A DNA stretch of 64,000 nucleotides from Stereum hirsutum FP-91666 SS1 (lineage: Eukaryota; Basidiomycota; Agaricomycetes; Russulales; Stereaceae), in NCBI RefSeq assembly GCF_000264905.1, contig NW_006763149.1, forward strand, positions 1 through 64,000. Direction: 5' to 3'. Shown here one piece after another: positions 23,525 to 36,700 of this stretch (positions are counted from its first letter, which is position 1; every line of letters starts with the position of its first letter). A model generated the notes under the pieces. It was not told the DNA's origin. It searched no databases and saw only the letters and a list, made by a program, of their open reading frames with translations. The position numbers and the translations under genes are program-made.

Positions 23525-25727
23525 ATGACCCAGATGGCTGCCCCTACTCTTCCTGACGACTCCGCGCTCGAGACTTACCGCATCAAAGGTAGCACACTTC
23601 TGACTGGTCTCGTTCTTGTCGCTATCTGGTTGAAAGTATATAATGTTCAGATGATATCAAGGTTATCGAACGGTTCTTCACTCTCCCTTTGAATTATGCC
23701 GACCCCGAAGGCGAGAAGATTCAAGTCTTTGCACGCAACCTCATCCCGGTCAATAAAGCAAAGACTAAAGCGGAGGAAGACAAGCTTCCCTACAGTGAGC
23801 AATGGGCTCTCAAGTACTGAAGCAAGCCCCTAAGTTCTCTTGGTTCTCCTCGCCTAGTGGTCTATCTGCAAGGTCACCACCGCTGCTATCTATCGTAAAC
23901 TCTTCTTTTGGAATTCGCTCATCCGTCCTCAGGTGGTCCCGGAAGCGAAGTCGAGCTCATGGGGAGTTCTAGCTATTCGGGAGAGGTATTCCGCTGCATT
24001 CTTCTTTTGCAGGATAAAAGCGCTGATCTTAGTCTCGGTTCCAGCTTCATGACAGAGGTTATCAGGTACGCGATACCACACCGATACCTGTAAACCTCGT
24101 CCGACATGATACCCTCAGACCCTTTGGCTAGACCAGCGTGGCACAGGGCTCAGCACGACCGTCTCCGCCGAACTCCTCCAATCCAAATCCGACAAGGAAA
24201 AGGCAACATACCTCAAACATTTTCGTGCAGACAACATCGGTGAGCCTCTATCGGTGCATCCCACCACTGGTTCCAATTTCCTCACCTCGCAATCTAGTAC
24301 GAGACTGCGAAGCCATCCGCAAGATCCTCCTGGGCCACAAAGAGAATGTCGAAGACCAGAAGTGGTCCATCATAGGACAGAGCTTCGGCGGCTTTTGTGC
24401 TCTGAACTACCTGTCTTTCTTTCCTCAAGGATTGAAGGAAGTATTTCTCACGGGCGGGCTCGCACCACTCGTCGACCATCCGGACCCAGTGTACGAGGCC
24501 ACTGTCAGTCAGTATACACTTTAGTCCAAGAGGGTTTACCACGAGCGCTGAATCCTCATGCCAGAGCGGGTAATCAAGAGAAATCAGGTGTACTATGAGA
24601 AATATCCACAAGATATCAAACGGGTACGGAAGTTCCCCCCGACCACCCTGCACGGCGTCACTCATTCGTGGCCGTAGGTTCGAGACATCCTATCGTATTT
24701 GGAGAACAACGAGGTGTTGCTACCCAACGGTGGACATCTCACACCCAGACGATGGCAGCAACTAGGTCTCGATTTCGGGATGCGAGGTCAGTAACGATGC
24801 TCGTTTTACCGCCACCACATGACCGACATTCCCAAATTGTATCGCAGGTGGTATAGACCGTATACACCGTGAGTAGACGGACCAACACACATGGATGCTA
24901 CGATTCGCATTACTCACATGCTATCGGTTCCGAACATAGAGCTTGTCTTCCGCGCATCCAACGATCTCTCTATATTCGGCAGACTGTCGTACAAAACATT
25001 ACAAAACGTCCAACAGAAGCAAAGCCTCGACGGCAACCCGATTTTCGCGATCTTGCACGAGCCTATATACTGTCAAGGGTCCGTGTCCGCCATTTTCTCC
25101 TTACCCTCTCATGGTAGTGTCATAGAGGTTCTCACATCGTACGTATCAGACATGCCCCACGATGGGCCGCTGCCCGCGTCGTCGCCCAGGATGCACGCTT
25201 CTCATGGTCGCATGTGAAGACATTGGCCGAGACAGAACCGATATTTTACTACGGAGAAATGGTGAGTTCTACCTCCGAGCCTGACACCCACGCCGACAAG
25301 CATGCTGATATTGGAACGGGGCTAATCCGTGGATCGAAACGTAGATATTTCCCGACATGTTCGACGACTACAGCAACCTGCGACCATTGAAAGGCGCAGC
25401 GATGTTGCTCGCCGAAGATGATTCCTGGGGACCGCTCTACGATCTCGAGCAGCTCGCGAAGAACGAGGTCAAGGTCAACGCCGCCACGTCAGTGATACAT
25501 CCTCATCTCCTCATCTCCTCAGTTGGGATTCGTAATCGATCTTTCTTCTTCTTTGCAGGTACATGGAGGACATGTACGTCGACTTCAATCTCGCCCAGGA
25601 TACGGCCTCGAAGGTCAAGAACACGGAGCAATTCATCACGAACCAGATCTTCCACGATGGACTCAGACTGGACACGAAGGAGGTGATCTCGAAATTGTTT
25701 GACCTGAATAAGAGGGTGAAGGATTAG
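23525..25727 (+). CDS. Prolyl aminopeptidase (S33 family alpha/beta hydrolase)
   Basis: The enzyme removes N-terminal proline from peptides. I followed the frame through at least twelve exons (23525-23588, 23651-23794, 23858-23872, 23933-23985, 24045-24065, 24119-24239, 24298-24503, then further exons to the stop at 25725-25727). Conserved blocks are oxyanion VYLQGGPGSE, GYQTLWLDQRGTGLS, nucleophile elbow IIGQSFGGFCALNYLS, PNGGHLTPRRWQQLG, GNPIFAILHEPIYCQG, FPDMFDDYSNLRPLK and YMEDMYVDFN. The late HDGLRLDTKE probably holds the catalytic His. Exons of 15 and 21 bases are needed to keep the conserved blocks in phase. The exact boundary before RVIKRNQVYYEKYPQD near 24560 is uncertain. No signal peptide is visible, so it is likely cytosolic. 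Confidence 0.92.
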
Positions 25728-26466
25728 GTGGGTAACTTGATGTAGCAGCGGTTTAGGCTGTGCGCCATGCCAGAAGGTGACCGTCATGATGTACGTTGGG
25801 ACTTTTCAGGCTTTTGGACTTCCAGGAATATAGCTGCACTCGGTCGAAATGGGTACATGGAGGCCCAGACCTGACTCTAGTGTCTTAATCTGTGCGCTGT
25901 GCTACACTCATGATGCATCATGTCGCTTCGGACGTCGACGCTGAATGAAACAACGCATCAACGGCGGGCTCTCAATCGGACACTGATGGCTCCTAGGATC
26001 CTTTCTCAAATAACCGACGCTTGTTGTGCGCCGTTAACAGTACGAGTGCTTTACTGCGACAGCACCGTCGACCGAAACCCTTTTGTCTTCCTCTTGTGTC
26101 TGTAATAGCGCTCTGACAACAACGATTGAGCCTCGTTGACCGCTCAAACAGCCGATCCTGACGTCCAGCCCGTGACAAGTACTCTGAAACCTCCCATCAG
26201 CTGTTCCCCGTCCGACCTCGCTCTTGATCTCGACTCCTTCCGTGCATACGCGACAAGGCCGCGACGTCAACCCTGTCCACCATTGACCATTGACCGTCCA
26301 TGAGCGAAATCCCCGTTCGGCGACGGTCCACGCACCTAGCGCCGATGCTATAAAACCCAACAAGGAATCCCGCCCCTCCCTCCCCAAGACCATAGTGCTG
26401 CGCGCTTCTACCCATAATCGTCCTCAACCCACACTCTTTCTTTGAACCGTTTTTGAACATCACATT
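25728..26466. other. Intergenic
   Basis: This holds the 3' region of the aminopeptidase and the promoter of the secreted protein at 26467. Open frames on the minus strand here look like chance frames in GC-rich DNA. No RNA gene or repeat was seen. Confidence 0.5.
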
Positions 26467-27248
26467 ATGTTTGCGTTGACGCAAATAATGGCTCTCTCTT
26501 CCCTCCTGCTCCTGCTCGTGGCCTCTGTGAGCGCCGCGCCCTCCCACAGTTCCGCCGTTCGTCGATCTTCGAAGAGCGGGCAAGGTACGCCCTCATGATA
26601 TATACGCGCGATTGCTTCTTTTTACTGTGCATCACTGACCGCGGCTTTGACTATATAGGCACCTTCTTCGAGGTCCGTCATTTTTAAGCCGTATGCTCTC
26701 AATATGTCCCTAACGTTTTGAATGTCACATAGGTCGGTCTCGGAGCATGCGGTATCACCAACGTCGACTCGGACAAGATCGTCGCCGTCTCCGAGAAACT
26801 GTTCGACACGTACCCGTATGTATACATCCCTCTGTCTCTGTCTCATCCTTTCCGTACCACCACCTGACAATATTGATCCGGTTTTTTCTCATCGCTGTAG
26901 CGGTGCGACCAATAATCCCAACGCGTCAGTGAACTTCAGATGTCCCACCTACCTTACTCTAACAACCGGACTGACGACACTCATGCCACAGTAATCCCAT
27001 CTGTGGCAAGAAAATCAAAGCTTCCTGTGCGTTCCCCTGCTCCCCTCTACTTCTCACCTTCTCCCTTTCTCCTGTGCACTTCGCGCTGACCTCCACGCGT
27101 AACAGTCAACGGGAAATCCACAACCGTCACCGTAACCGACCGCTGTACCGGCTGCGCCCTGTCCGACCTCGATTTCTCGCCCTCTGCATTCAGCGAGCTC
27201 GCGGACGAGTCGTTGGGGCGGATTGACATTACTTGGGATTTTGTCTGA
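26467..27248 (+). CDS. Small secreted expansin-like protein (double-psi beta-barrel)
   Basis: The predicted protein has 138 residues in six exons: 26467-26584, 26659-26672, 26733-26815, 26901-26924, 26992-27026 and 27106-27248. The lengths sum to 139 codons. Residues 1-24 form a signal peptide (ALSSLLLLLVASVSAAPS). The rest is one double-psi beta-barrel of the RlpA/barwin/expansin type: TFFEVGLGACGITN, then NPICGKKIKAS and TVTVTDRCTGCALSDLDFS, ending SLGRIDITWDFV. The Asp-Arg-Cys and first Gly-Ala-Cys positions are typical. There is no C-terminal carbohydrate-binding domain, so it is an expansin-like or cerato-ulmin-sized secreted protein that may loosen cell walls. Exons of 14 and 24 bases are notable but canonical. 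Confidence 0.92.
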
Positions 27249-27615
27249 TCGATGATCCCTGTGAACTCATGTGTACATTCTGGCAATGTATGGGGGTCTA
27301 AATTTTGAGGATTGGTAGGATTATGGACACGGGGTTGAAGCCTCGAAGCTCAAGCACTCAAGTGTTACAGTAACCGCGTTGAACTATCCTTTTCGTCGAG
27401 ATCGGTGGATGAACTTGAGCTCCTACCGAATCGTCTTCTTCCTCCCGTACGCAAATAAAAGTTCTCGGTGAATTCGAAAAGGCCACCGTGCGCAAACTGA
27501 AATTCTCTGTGAAAGAATGAAGCTCTTTCTAGAGCACCCTTTTATTTTGTCTCACTGAAAGGATGAAGCTATAACATCGAATAAAACAAAATACAGTATT
27601 TGAATACCAGCAGAT

Positions 27616-27687
27616 TTCCGATACGGGGAATCGAACCCCGAGCTGCCGCGTGAAAGGCGGCAATGTTAGCCGTTACACCATATCGGA
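27616..27687 (-). tRNA. tRNA-Glu (anticodon UUC)
   Basis: The 72-base reverse strand folds into a standard cloverleaf with a 7-bp acceptor stem (TCCGATA / TATCGGA) and discriminator A at 27616. The anticodon stem GCCGC/GCGGC encloses loop CTTTCAC, giving anticodon TTC. The T arm is CGGGG TTCGATT CCCCG. It has no intron. It sits alone, downstream of the expansin-like gene. Confidence 0.96.
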
Positions 27688-29472
27688 TATATCTTTTGTC
27701 TCTCGTGCTTGTCTAGACTCCAAAAAGAGCGCATAGTCCACCACGGCGAAATGTTGGATGTCTGGTGTTGTCACCGATGAAGCGAAGTACAAAGACATGA
27801 CTATCTCGGCCGCTTTTGTTATCGTTTCAAACCACCATTTACCAGTATGGCATCGATACCACCTAGATACCGCAAGTCATCTTCGATAAATGAAAACCCC
27901 ACGTCATACACGCTCTACTTGACAAGACAAGACGAACGGAAGTGAGCGGAACGAAACGTCCATAAGACCGAATCCATGCATAACGCCAAGCCTCAAACCC
28001 ACGAAAAATCTCATTAAGAAACCGATATGCCATTACAGTGAACAACCCCCCTTCGCCTCCTTCGCCGCCAAGGAATCACAACTAGCAGAAACCTAGAGCA
28101 GGACCAGACAGGACGAAGATTCACCAGCTTGCTGCTTAGAACGACGCCGAATTCTAATACTGTAATGAAAACATCACACGTGTGGTCGTAAGCCGAGTTG
28201 TGAGGTTGACGAGGAGACGGCGGGAAAGCCGGGAAGAAGTTCGGGTTCGGTGTCATGCAGATGCAGATGCAGAATGGCAGAACAGAACAACAACAAGAAA
28301 AAAAACCATGGGCGAATCCTTCGAGAATGCTTGACGACCGTATTTACGGTGCAGGTATATATGCTTGGCTGGAGATGATGGGAAAGTAGTGGCAGACACA
28401 GGTCTACTGAGACACAGAGGATGGCAGGTGCTGACGGTTGAGGCTGCATATTGATGGGCCTGGGGACAGTGGGAAAGGATCATGAACTGTTTACGGGGCT
28501 TATCCAGCGCGATGAACAGAGAACACGGAGGCCGTCGACAGGTTGATAGAGATCCTCCAGCTACTAGTACGGCCGAACATCATTTTTGGGTGCTGACAGA
28601 GTCCGAATTAGAAGGATAGCCGGGATAGCATGAAGAGGTAACAGTCAGCGAAGATTGATGCCATGCACGGTTGACACATGCCTGTGAACCAAGAGGTGAA
28701 CGGAGGAGAATAGCGGCCACGACGTGACACAGAAATAAAACAAGGAGGTCTACATGAGGAGCACCTTTCGCGCAGTATAAGCTATTTTTACTGCTAGAGG
28801 CAGAGACAAAGGCATCTAAAAGCATGTGGACCGAGGGTGTGGAAGCGAAAAGCGATGGGGAGGCAAGATCACTGCGCATCGGGATATCCGTGTGAGGCGG
28901 AGTCAACGAGAATAGCAGGAGCCGTGACGGCCAAAGGCAAGCTCGAAGCTGTATGAGAGCACAATGGAGAGAGAGTTGACTGGACGAAAGGAGGACAATG
29001 TATGTCGGGGGCTATCGAGAGAACCAGAGGAGCGGTAGTCGTCACGTAAGAAGCGCGAGAGCACGCTGCAAGGCTGGAGAGATGGCCAGAGGGAGCGAGG
29101 CAAGAGCGAGACCCAAGATGGCCGGGGTTGTCGGCAGGGCGACGGCTGGTGATTGAAAGCGGTGAGGAGAGGGAGAGGGCGTGAGAGCTGAGGGCGCTGA
29201 TGGAGTCGACGATGGCAGACGAAGGTTGAGGCTGAATTCGAGGTCCGCTGTTCGAAGCCTTGAAGTGTCGCAGCTTCAGTTGTGCTTTGCGTGCAGCGAC
29301 CATCTGCTCTTCCTCTCTTTTCCGTTCGTTCTACTCTAATATATTTTACGCGTCAGGCACGCTTCTTTCCTTACTACTACTTGGCCGAGCCTTGTCTTTC
29401 CTTGCCCCAAGTCTTCCCAGAATCGTCTGATCCTGCCGCACGCCTCTTTCTCCGCTACCTCTCCCATCCCAG
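27688..29472. other. Gene-poor stretch with one weak minus-strand frame
   Basis: No recognised gene was found in about 1.8 kb. One minus-strand frame with a true ATG (29303 to 28869, 144 codons) encodes a Ser/Ala/Pro-rich product that resembles nothing known. It could be the first exon of a lineage-specific gene divergent from noxR, or chance. The stretch upstream of 29473 includes the noxR promoter and 5' leader. Confidence 0.4.
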
Positions 29473-31788
29473 ATGTCCCTCAAGGCTGAATTAGAGACAT
29501 GGGCCGCCGCCCTCAAGGCCTACGACGAAGAGGACTTTGAAAAGTCCCTCGACCTCTTCTCTGTACGCAGTCTCTCACTCCCTTGGCCCTCTTGGCCTGA
29601 CATCATCATCCCCTCTTTGCCGAGCAGAGGATCGGCGACTCGTCCAAGATCCTCACAAACATGGGTCTCATATACGCTACCCTCGGTGAGCACGAAGCTG
29701 CCGTTGAGCAGTTCATCGCAGCCACTGGCCTCGACCAGTATCTTGCCGTCGCGTACGTCGTCCTCCGCAGTCCCTCCCCGTCCTTCTCCCTCATCACACC
29801 ACCCATACTCTGCACTCTAGATACTTTCAATGCGGCGTCTCCAACTTTCTGCTCGGCCGTTATGATCTTGCCTCCAAAGACTTCGAGGAGGCCCTACTCT
29901 ATCTCCGTGGAAACCAGTCCATGTATGTCCTTCTATTTCCCTCTCTGACAATCCTAATTCTCCCGGCCTCGACAGTAATTATACGCAACTCGGTCTCGCC
30001 TTTACCTTGTACTCGTCCGAGGTCCTTTTCAATAAGGGTCCGCCAATTCTCCTTCATTCAGCCACCACACTCTGATCTCCTTTGTACCCCAGGTCTCTCC
30101 CTCATATACCTCAACCAGATCGACCAAGGGATGGCAGAGCTCCAGGATGCAGCCAGCCAGAAAGCGACGGAGGAACATAATGTCATCGACGAGGCTCTCA
30201 GAGACAGGGGCGAAGGCTACACCGTCTTTAGCATCGTACGTCTTCCCTTTCCTTCCGAAGTGCACCGTCGCTCACCCTCCCACAGCCCGTCGGAGTCCTC
30301 TACAGACCCTCCGAAAACAAGCTGAAAAACGCAAAGACCCGCGATTTCCTGGGCAAAGCGGTGCGTCTGTCTCTCCGTCGGCGTCCCCTGTCCATTCTGT
30401 CTGATCATCTCCTTGTGTCCTTGATGGACCCCTACGTGCGATGCGCCTCGCGGCCCGCTTTCCTAATCGTACCCCTTCCGCCTGCACAGAAACTTGTCGC
30501 TGCAGAAGATGCTTCCGAGGCCTACACGACCTTCACCGGCGTGACCCGTCTCAAGCAGGGAATCACCCCAAGCAACACCTACGCCGATGATGCCCCCGCG
30601 CTCAACCGTAGCGCCACCGCCCCCGCTCCCCGCATCAGTGCGCTCCATATTCATATTCATCATCATCACCATCCACGTCCATCAACTAACTGTCAATTCG
30701 TTCCGTTTTAGCCCCTCCGGAAGCAGCCCCAGTCAGCAATCTCGGACGCGCCAACACGACCATCAACGTCGCCTCCAACGCCCGTGAACGTATCTCGCCC
30801 GGCAGCCCTTCTTCCTCCAACAATCGCCCTCCCCCCTCCGTCGCCCGCTCCAACACCATGGCCTCCGGTCGTACTCCCGGTGGCATGGGCGGCCCCGTCC
30901 GCGGCCTAAGCGTTCGCAAGCCCAGCTCCAACGCGCCCTCCCCGCCCCCAAAGTCATCCTCGCCCGCGCGAGGTGGGCAGAACGGCGGTGGTGGAGAGGA
31001 TAACGGGAACAGGATGACGGAGTTCTACGACTCGTATATCGATGCGTATGCGGACAACAACGCGCCGCCGACGTTGCCGCCGTTGCCGCCTATGAGTACT
31101 GCGGCTGGTGGTGGGGGCGGAGACAGAGTTGCTGGTTCGTCTTGTAATTACTTCCAACTTATCTCGGGAAATGTCGCTCACTGACCGAGGTGTCGTCTGG
31201 TTCTTCTCCTTCCCCTTCCCCTTGGTCTTGTTGTGTTTGTGTTTTGACTTTTAGCTTGGGCTCGGACGAATGCGAATGGCGGGGCTCCGCCGACTTCGTA
31301 TAGCCGTGCGCCGTCGTCGTTTGGGGGTTCGCGTGCGGGCACGGTCAGGAGGAGGGTGACGAGGCGCGGGACTGCAGGTTCAGCCCCGGTGAGCACGTAT
31401 GAGGAGGAAGAGGAGGGGTATGTTACTGGGAGTGGCGAGTGGGATGAGGTGTTCGAGCTGGTGAAGATCCGCGTCAAGGTAAATAGCGACCAGTTTAGTT
31501 TCGTTTTGCGATCCGATAATGACCCTCTCCTTGTTCTAGATCCATTACGAGGAAGATGTGCGCGGGATGGCACTCGACCCCCAGATGCCCTTTGACGATT
31601 TCATGGTTCGCGTCGCGGACAAGTTCGATCTCGGACCGAAGGAGATCACGCTCAAGTTCAAGGACGAGGACGGCGGACGGGTCACGCTCAGGGACGAGAG
31701 TGATTATGACCTCGCGATTGAGACGGCAAGGGAGAGTGCGAAGGGCAAGCCCGAGGGGAGGTTGGAGATCTGGGCCACCCGCAGATAA
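29473..31788 (+). CDS. noxR: NoxR, p67phox-like regulatory subunit of NADPH oxidase
   Basis: The protein activates fungal NADPH oxidases with Rac, controlling reactive oxygen at hyphal tips and in fruiting development. About 550 residues are encoded in roughly ten exons. The N-terminus has tetratricopeptide repeats typical of p67phox: LKAYDEEDFEKSLDLFS, MGLIYATLGEHEAAVEQFIAA, CGVSNFLLGRYDLASKDFEE and GLSLIYLNQIDQGMAELQDA. PVGVLYRPSENKLKNAKTRD (residues about 185-205) follows, at the end of the repeat block. A disordered Pro/Ser/Gly-rich linker leads to a C-terminal PB1 domain (VKIRVKIHYEEDVRGMALDP; ITLKFKDEDGGRVTLRDESD), which in the family contacts a Cdc24/Bem1-type partner. Start ATG 29473, stop TAA 31786-31788. 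No SH3 domain is visible, as expected for fungal NoxR. Confidence 0.95.
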
Positions 31789-32457
31789 ATGGGCCAGCGA
31801 TGATAACATTCCTGGACTTGCCATTATATTGTATTTTTTACGCACTCTTTCTCTCTCCCTCTCTCTCTGTGGTCATTCTCACTCCCCCTCGCTGCCTGCC
31901 TGTCGTCGTCCTTCTGGTTTCTTTATCCACCCTGCATTATCTAGAACTTACTCTCCTCTCGTCTCGTCTTGCCTCTCGGATCTCTTTGTCTCGGGTTGAT
32001 ACATGGGTTGGGCTGGAGGTCACTACTGCCGGTCGCGGGCTGGTTCTCACTCAGTACTCAGTCCCCGCCGCGTCGTGTGCGATATTTTTCTTTTACATAT
32101 TTACTTACATATGCTTCATCTTCCAATCTTGTTATTAGCTCCGTTTCGTTTCGTTTCGCATTTTCAATAACGCCGTCCCAACTCCAAGTACTCAGTACAT
32201 ACTTACCTCCCCACACACCCACACCCACACCTGTCTCGCCATATAATACCAGACAAGTTACGACCCCCATTCAGGAATCAGGAATCAGGAATCAGGCTCA
32301 AACTCGTGCTATGTGTACTTGTCTCGTTTGCTGTAGGAGATGTACATACAGTCGTTCGTTACAAATATAAGTATCACAATGTGGTTGGTCTCTGCTGGTC
32401 AGTTGCATTCATCCCACCACCACCATCTTCCTGGAGACCAGAAAGCACCGTTACGGC
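31789..32457. other. 3' intergenic between noxR and HIS3
   Basis: The two genes are convergent, so this stretch should be their 3' untranslated regions. It is pyrimidine-rich near 31850-31930. It contains a small tandem repeat of the 7-mer TCAGGAA, about 3.5 copies, at 32272-32297. No gene was seen. Confidence 0.5.
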
Positions 32458-33373
32458 TTATAGGACGCCCTTGGTACTGGGAATATCGTTCCCTCCCGTC
32501 CGTTCGATCGCCTGCTTGATCGCCAGCGCCAACGCTTTGAACGCCGACTCCGCTCTACAAAACGACATCAGATTCCAATCCAACGCATCAGCCTCCTTCT
32601 CTCCTCTCTCCTCACATCTCCTTGTGATAAAGGGAGACAGACGCACCTATGATGGTCATTCTCCCCGCGCAACACATCGACGTGCAATGTGGCTCCGGAG
32701 GCTATAGCGAACGAGTAGAAAATATGCGGGATCATCTCCGTCGACAGATCGCCTATCTTTTCGCGCTTGAGGCCGAGGTCGGTGACACAGTACGGTCTTG
32801 AGCAGATATCGATCACCGCACGGGAGAGGGCCTAATGTACACAAACGTGGAACATAAAAAGTTGGAGCATGAGGGTAGACAGGGGGGATATTGAACGCAC
32901 CTCGTCGAGAGGAGCGAAGCCTGTTCCGTATCGACGGATGCCTCGAACTTCACCTAGGGCCTCCTTGAACGCAGTCCCGAGTGCGATCGCAGTATCCTGT
33001 GTAAACCCGATCTCGTCAGCCTGGATGCACGCCACAACTTACCAGGAGCATATGCATGGGATGAGGATAAGAAACTTATCTGCGGTGTGGTGGTCGTCGA
33101 TCCAGAGGTCTCCTTTCGCCTTCAGTGTGAGCGACATTCCAGAATGTTTCGCAAGCGCATTATACATCTATTCACGACACGAAGGATACTGATTATTATC
33201 ATGGCCCGTAGCAAGTCATGTTTGTGGGAGCGTACATGGTCCAAGAACCCGATGCCCGTAGAAACATCTATGACCTGCTGCAAGCCCGAGCCTGGCTGAG
33301 TGTCGAGATTGATAGAGACCTCGATTTCGGTCTCGTTAGTCTTGCGGGAGATGGTGGCCTTGCGTTCGGACAT
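32458..33373 (-). CDS. HIS3: Imidazoleglycerol-phosphate dehydratase
   Basis: This 201-residue enzyme dehydrates imidazole-glycerol phosphate in histidine synthesis. Exons (minus): 33373-33236, 33167-33080, 32998-32901, 32831-32647 and 32554-32458, summing to 202 codons. Family blocks are [49 protein letters not shown] (metal-binding His-His and Glu), [22 protein letters not shown] and the second metal site [20 protein letters not shown]. The second intron (33079-32999, 81 bases) has no usable GT-AG boundaries. Only splicing at ATAAGT...TTACAC, an AT-AC intron, gives the conserved Glu-Asp after HHTA in frame. The other introns are canonical. The 328 bases between this start and the Spa2 stop hold the HIS3 promoter. 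Confidence 0.95.
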
Positions 33374-33701
33374 GATGGAGGGAGTGACTATCGAGGGAGC
33401 TGAAGCCTGAAGGATCGACCGAGAGAAAGTACACCTGCAATAATTTACGGACGCGGGTGGCGGCCAAGCAAATCGTCCAGATGACCTCATCGCTCGGGCC
33501 ACAGCAGCTCATTGAAAGTAAAGCGATTTGAAAATTGCAATGGCATATCCGACTAAGTAAGAACGAAATTACTGCAAAAATACAGTTGAAAGAATAGAAT
33601 GGCCCGCACTAGACTAGAAATCCGAAGTGGTATAAAGAAAAATTGAAATGATCGAAAATATGTATGGTAAGTAACCGCTATAAGCCACAAGCCTGCTCGC
33701 C

Positions 33702-36700
33702 TCACAACTTCATCAACCCCTTCATCGCGTTCGCGATCGCAAAGCTCGACTTTGCCATGATCTGTCTCGACTCCTTCGTCACCTCCGGCATCGACTGCAC
33801 CTCGCTCAGATGGTTCGCGTGATCGCTGAGCTCTTTCAGTATATCGTTGCCCTGCCGCGTCGCCGATGGTGGTAGGTTATCATGGCAGACCGCGACGATG
33901 GACGAGACTATAGTGATGATCTGCGCCAAGTTCTCATTCAAGGTAGGTGGAGGTGTTGGACTCCGAACACCGGACAGGACGGACTGGATGGCGTAGACGA
34001 TAGACTCAGTCTGAGCCTCGAGATATGGCTACAAGATGGGAGAGATTGTTCAGTATCCTTATCGTAGTCCGATGTGCATTACGAATAACTTACTTTGAGC
34101 TCAGTCCAAGCGTCCTCTGAACCTTCGTTCATCGCAGAGTCGTCGCTCGTCACACCCGTCGCATGGCGTGAAGGTGCCTGGTCGAAGATTGGAGGCGGAG
34201 AGCTATTCCCAGAGCTCGAATCAGACGCTCCTTGCCTAAACCTATCCCTCTCCCCCGACGACCGATTCGAAAAAGGGCGGCTCGCGGAGGCTGACATAGA
34301 GGTCTTCGAGGCGCTGGCGCTGCCTCTATTCCCGCCAAACCCCGACCCCGACGTAGCTGGTGGGGGTGTGTTCCGAGCATCACTCATGCCCCGCTGGTGT
34401 GGTGAGCCACGAAAGGAAGACGACGATTCGTCAACAGACCGCAAAGAAGGAGCGAAACCGCCAGACGACGAGGCCGCGACGTATGCGAATTGCTCCTGCT
34501 CAGCTTTCGTGGCCCGTCGCATGTACACGGTCTTCCCGAGGTCCGTGACCGAAGCGGAGACGTGACTTGCAGCGGCGTCCAAGAGACTGACGGGGGACAT
34601 GCCGGAGCTCTGTGCGTGAGTCTTGGTCGCTGCGACAAGGTTGGAGAGCGTTGCTTCGACACGTTCCCGCATTGCATGAATAGTTTCGGCATCAGCCTCC
34701 GAGTTCGAAGGGCGCGAACGACGCTCGTAAGTTCGGACGTCCTCCAGAATGGCGCTGACCGCGTTGACCACGGTCTTCATGGGCGCCAGTACACGAGTGG
34801 GGGCATTAGACCGACCAGCAGATAAGAGGTTGTCGATGCCAGTAAGGAAGGCAGTGATGTGAACATCAGCGATTGCACCGTCCTGGGATACGGGGAGTTG
34901 GTCATCGAACTTGGGTGCTTGGAGGAATAGTTGTGATGTAGCTGCAGGAAGACCAATGAGCTTCGTCAGAAATAGATGAGACATACAAGAAGCATACCTT
35001 TCACAGAGCGCAGCTCGGTCTTGGCCTGTTCGTACTTTCGCTTGTATTCCTTCAGCTGAGCATCGAGGTCTCGGATCACGACGAAGTCAGAATCCTTGGA
35101 AGACATGAGCTCATCGTTCCGCCGCGAGAGATCCGTCACTTCAGAGAGGAGACCCTCCATATCTGAGCGCAGTTGCTCGATGACATCCGCGCTGGCCTAA
35201 GAAAAAAAAAAGAAAGTAATCTCAGTCATAAGCCGAACAAGACAGAAGGAATCGAACACACCCCAGAACCACCAATCGCACGCTCCTCTTCAAGCCTCTC
35301 ACATCGTTCTCGAAGAATCGCAAGTTCTTCATCGTCCTCCCTTGCTCTGCGGGCCTCTCTCTCCTTGCTCCTCTGAAGATCCTCGCGTGCTTCCTCGAGC
35401 TCCTTTTGCATCGAAAGCATCGTAGCACTTTGCTCTTCCGTCCTCTGACAGCCTACAGTCAGCCACGGATGAACACGAAATCGTGTGACAAGAACGCACC
35501 CTGCGGAGCTCCTCCAACTCATCTTCCAACGCTAGAACACGTTCATCGCCCTCCTTCAGTCGTTCCCGCTCGCCAGCATCCTCAACCTCTCTCTCCAACC
35601 CTGCTATCCGAGTCTGCATTGTGGCGATCTTGAACTCATAATCCCTACGAATCCTCTCGCTCTCTTCGCCACCCTGGAGAGCGCTCGAACGTCCGCCCCC
35701 TCGGTCCCTCAACGACCGATCCGAATTGACAGAGGCGCGCCCGAAAGACATCTTCTCGAAATATTCATCTCCCCCTGCGCCCATCGACGGCTCATCGTCT
35801 GTTCCTGACGCCACGAGCCGCCTCGAAAGCGCACTCAATCCCACACCCATCTCATCTCCATCCCTCTCCTCGTCTACCTCGTCCGCATCAGGAGAATGAG
35901 ACCTGTTCCGCGGCTCCGTACTCCCACTCTCCCTCGTCTCTCTCCCATAGGGCACCTCGATTTCCTCTTCGGCGATCGTAGACTTGTTAGGGATGATCAT
36001 CCCACTCTTCGCCGTTGCGCTCTGCGCATTCGTATTGCTCGTCGAGTCGCTCGCAGACGTACTCGGTCGCCTAGCCAGGTCCTGCATCTGAGACTGAGAA
36101 CCAGAATGGTTGTGTCCCGGTCCACGCATTGTATTGTCTTCAGAGGGGCGGCGCCGGCTAGAAGGGCTGTATGTCAGTTCTGCATCGACTCCGCCATACG
36201 GATCTTCGCTCCTTCGCCCACTTGACCCATAATCATCTTGACTGGGCTTGCGTCGCGACATGTTGCTGTTCCGGTCGCGATCACGGTCTTCGGAGGTGCG
36301 GCCAGCGCGGGCGTTGGGCGGGGGAGTAGGGCCATTTGCGTTGGATCGTGGGGAAGCAGGGAAGTCGGGAGAGGGGTAATCATCATACGCAGAGCCTGGA
36401 GACTGTAGAGGAGGGTCAATGGGGTTGTTCTACAAGAAAGTTAGGGAAGAATCAGCCGTGCTGTTCTCGGCAGGCCTTTCCGAGGAGGTTCAATAGGTCG
36501 CCACATGTCGGACATGGGTGCGCCACCAAAGCATGGAAGAAGACGGTGACTGCGGTAGCTTCGCCAACGTCTACAGATCGAGAGGACGATACACGACCAT
36601 AATGTGCGACAGTTGGAGCATTATTAGCCGAAAAGCCAAGTCGTGCAACCAACGTGTCTCCGATTGATGCCGATACGGTGCTCGCTCGAGTTCCGGAATA

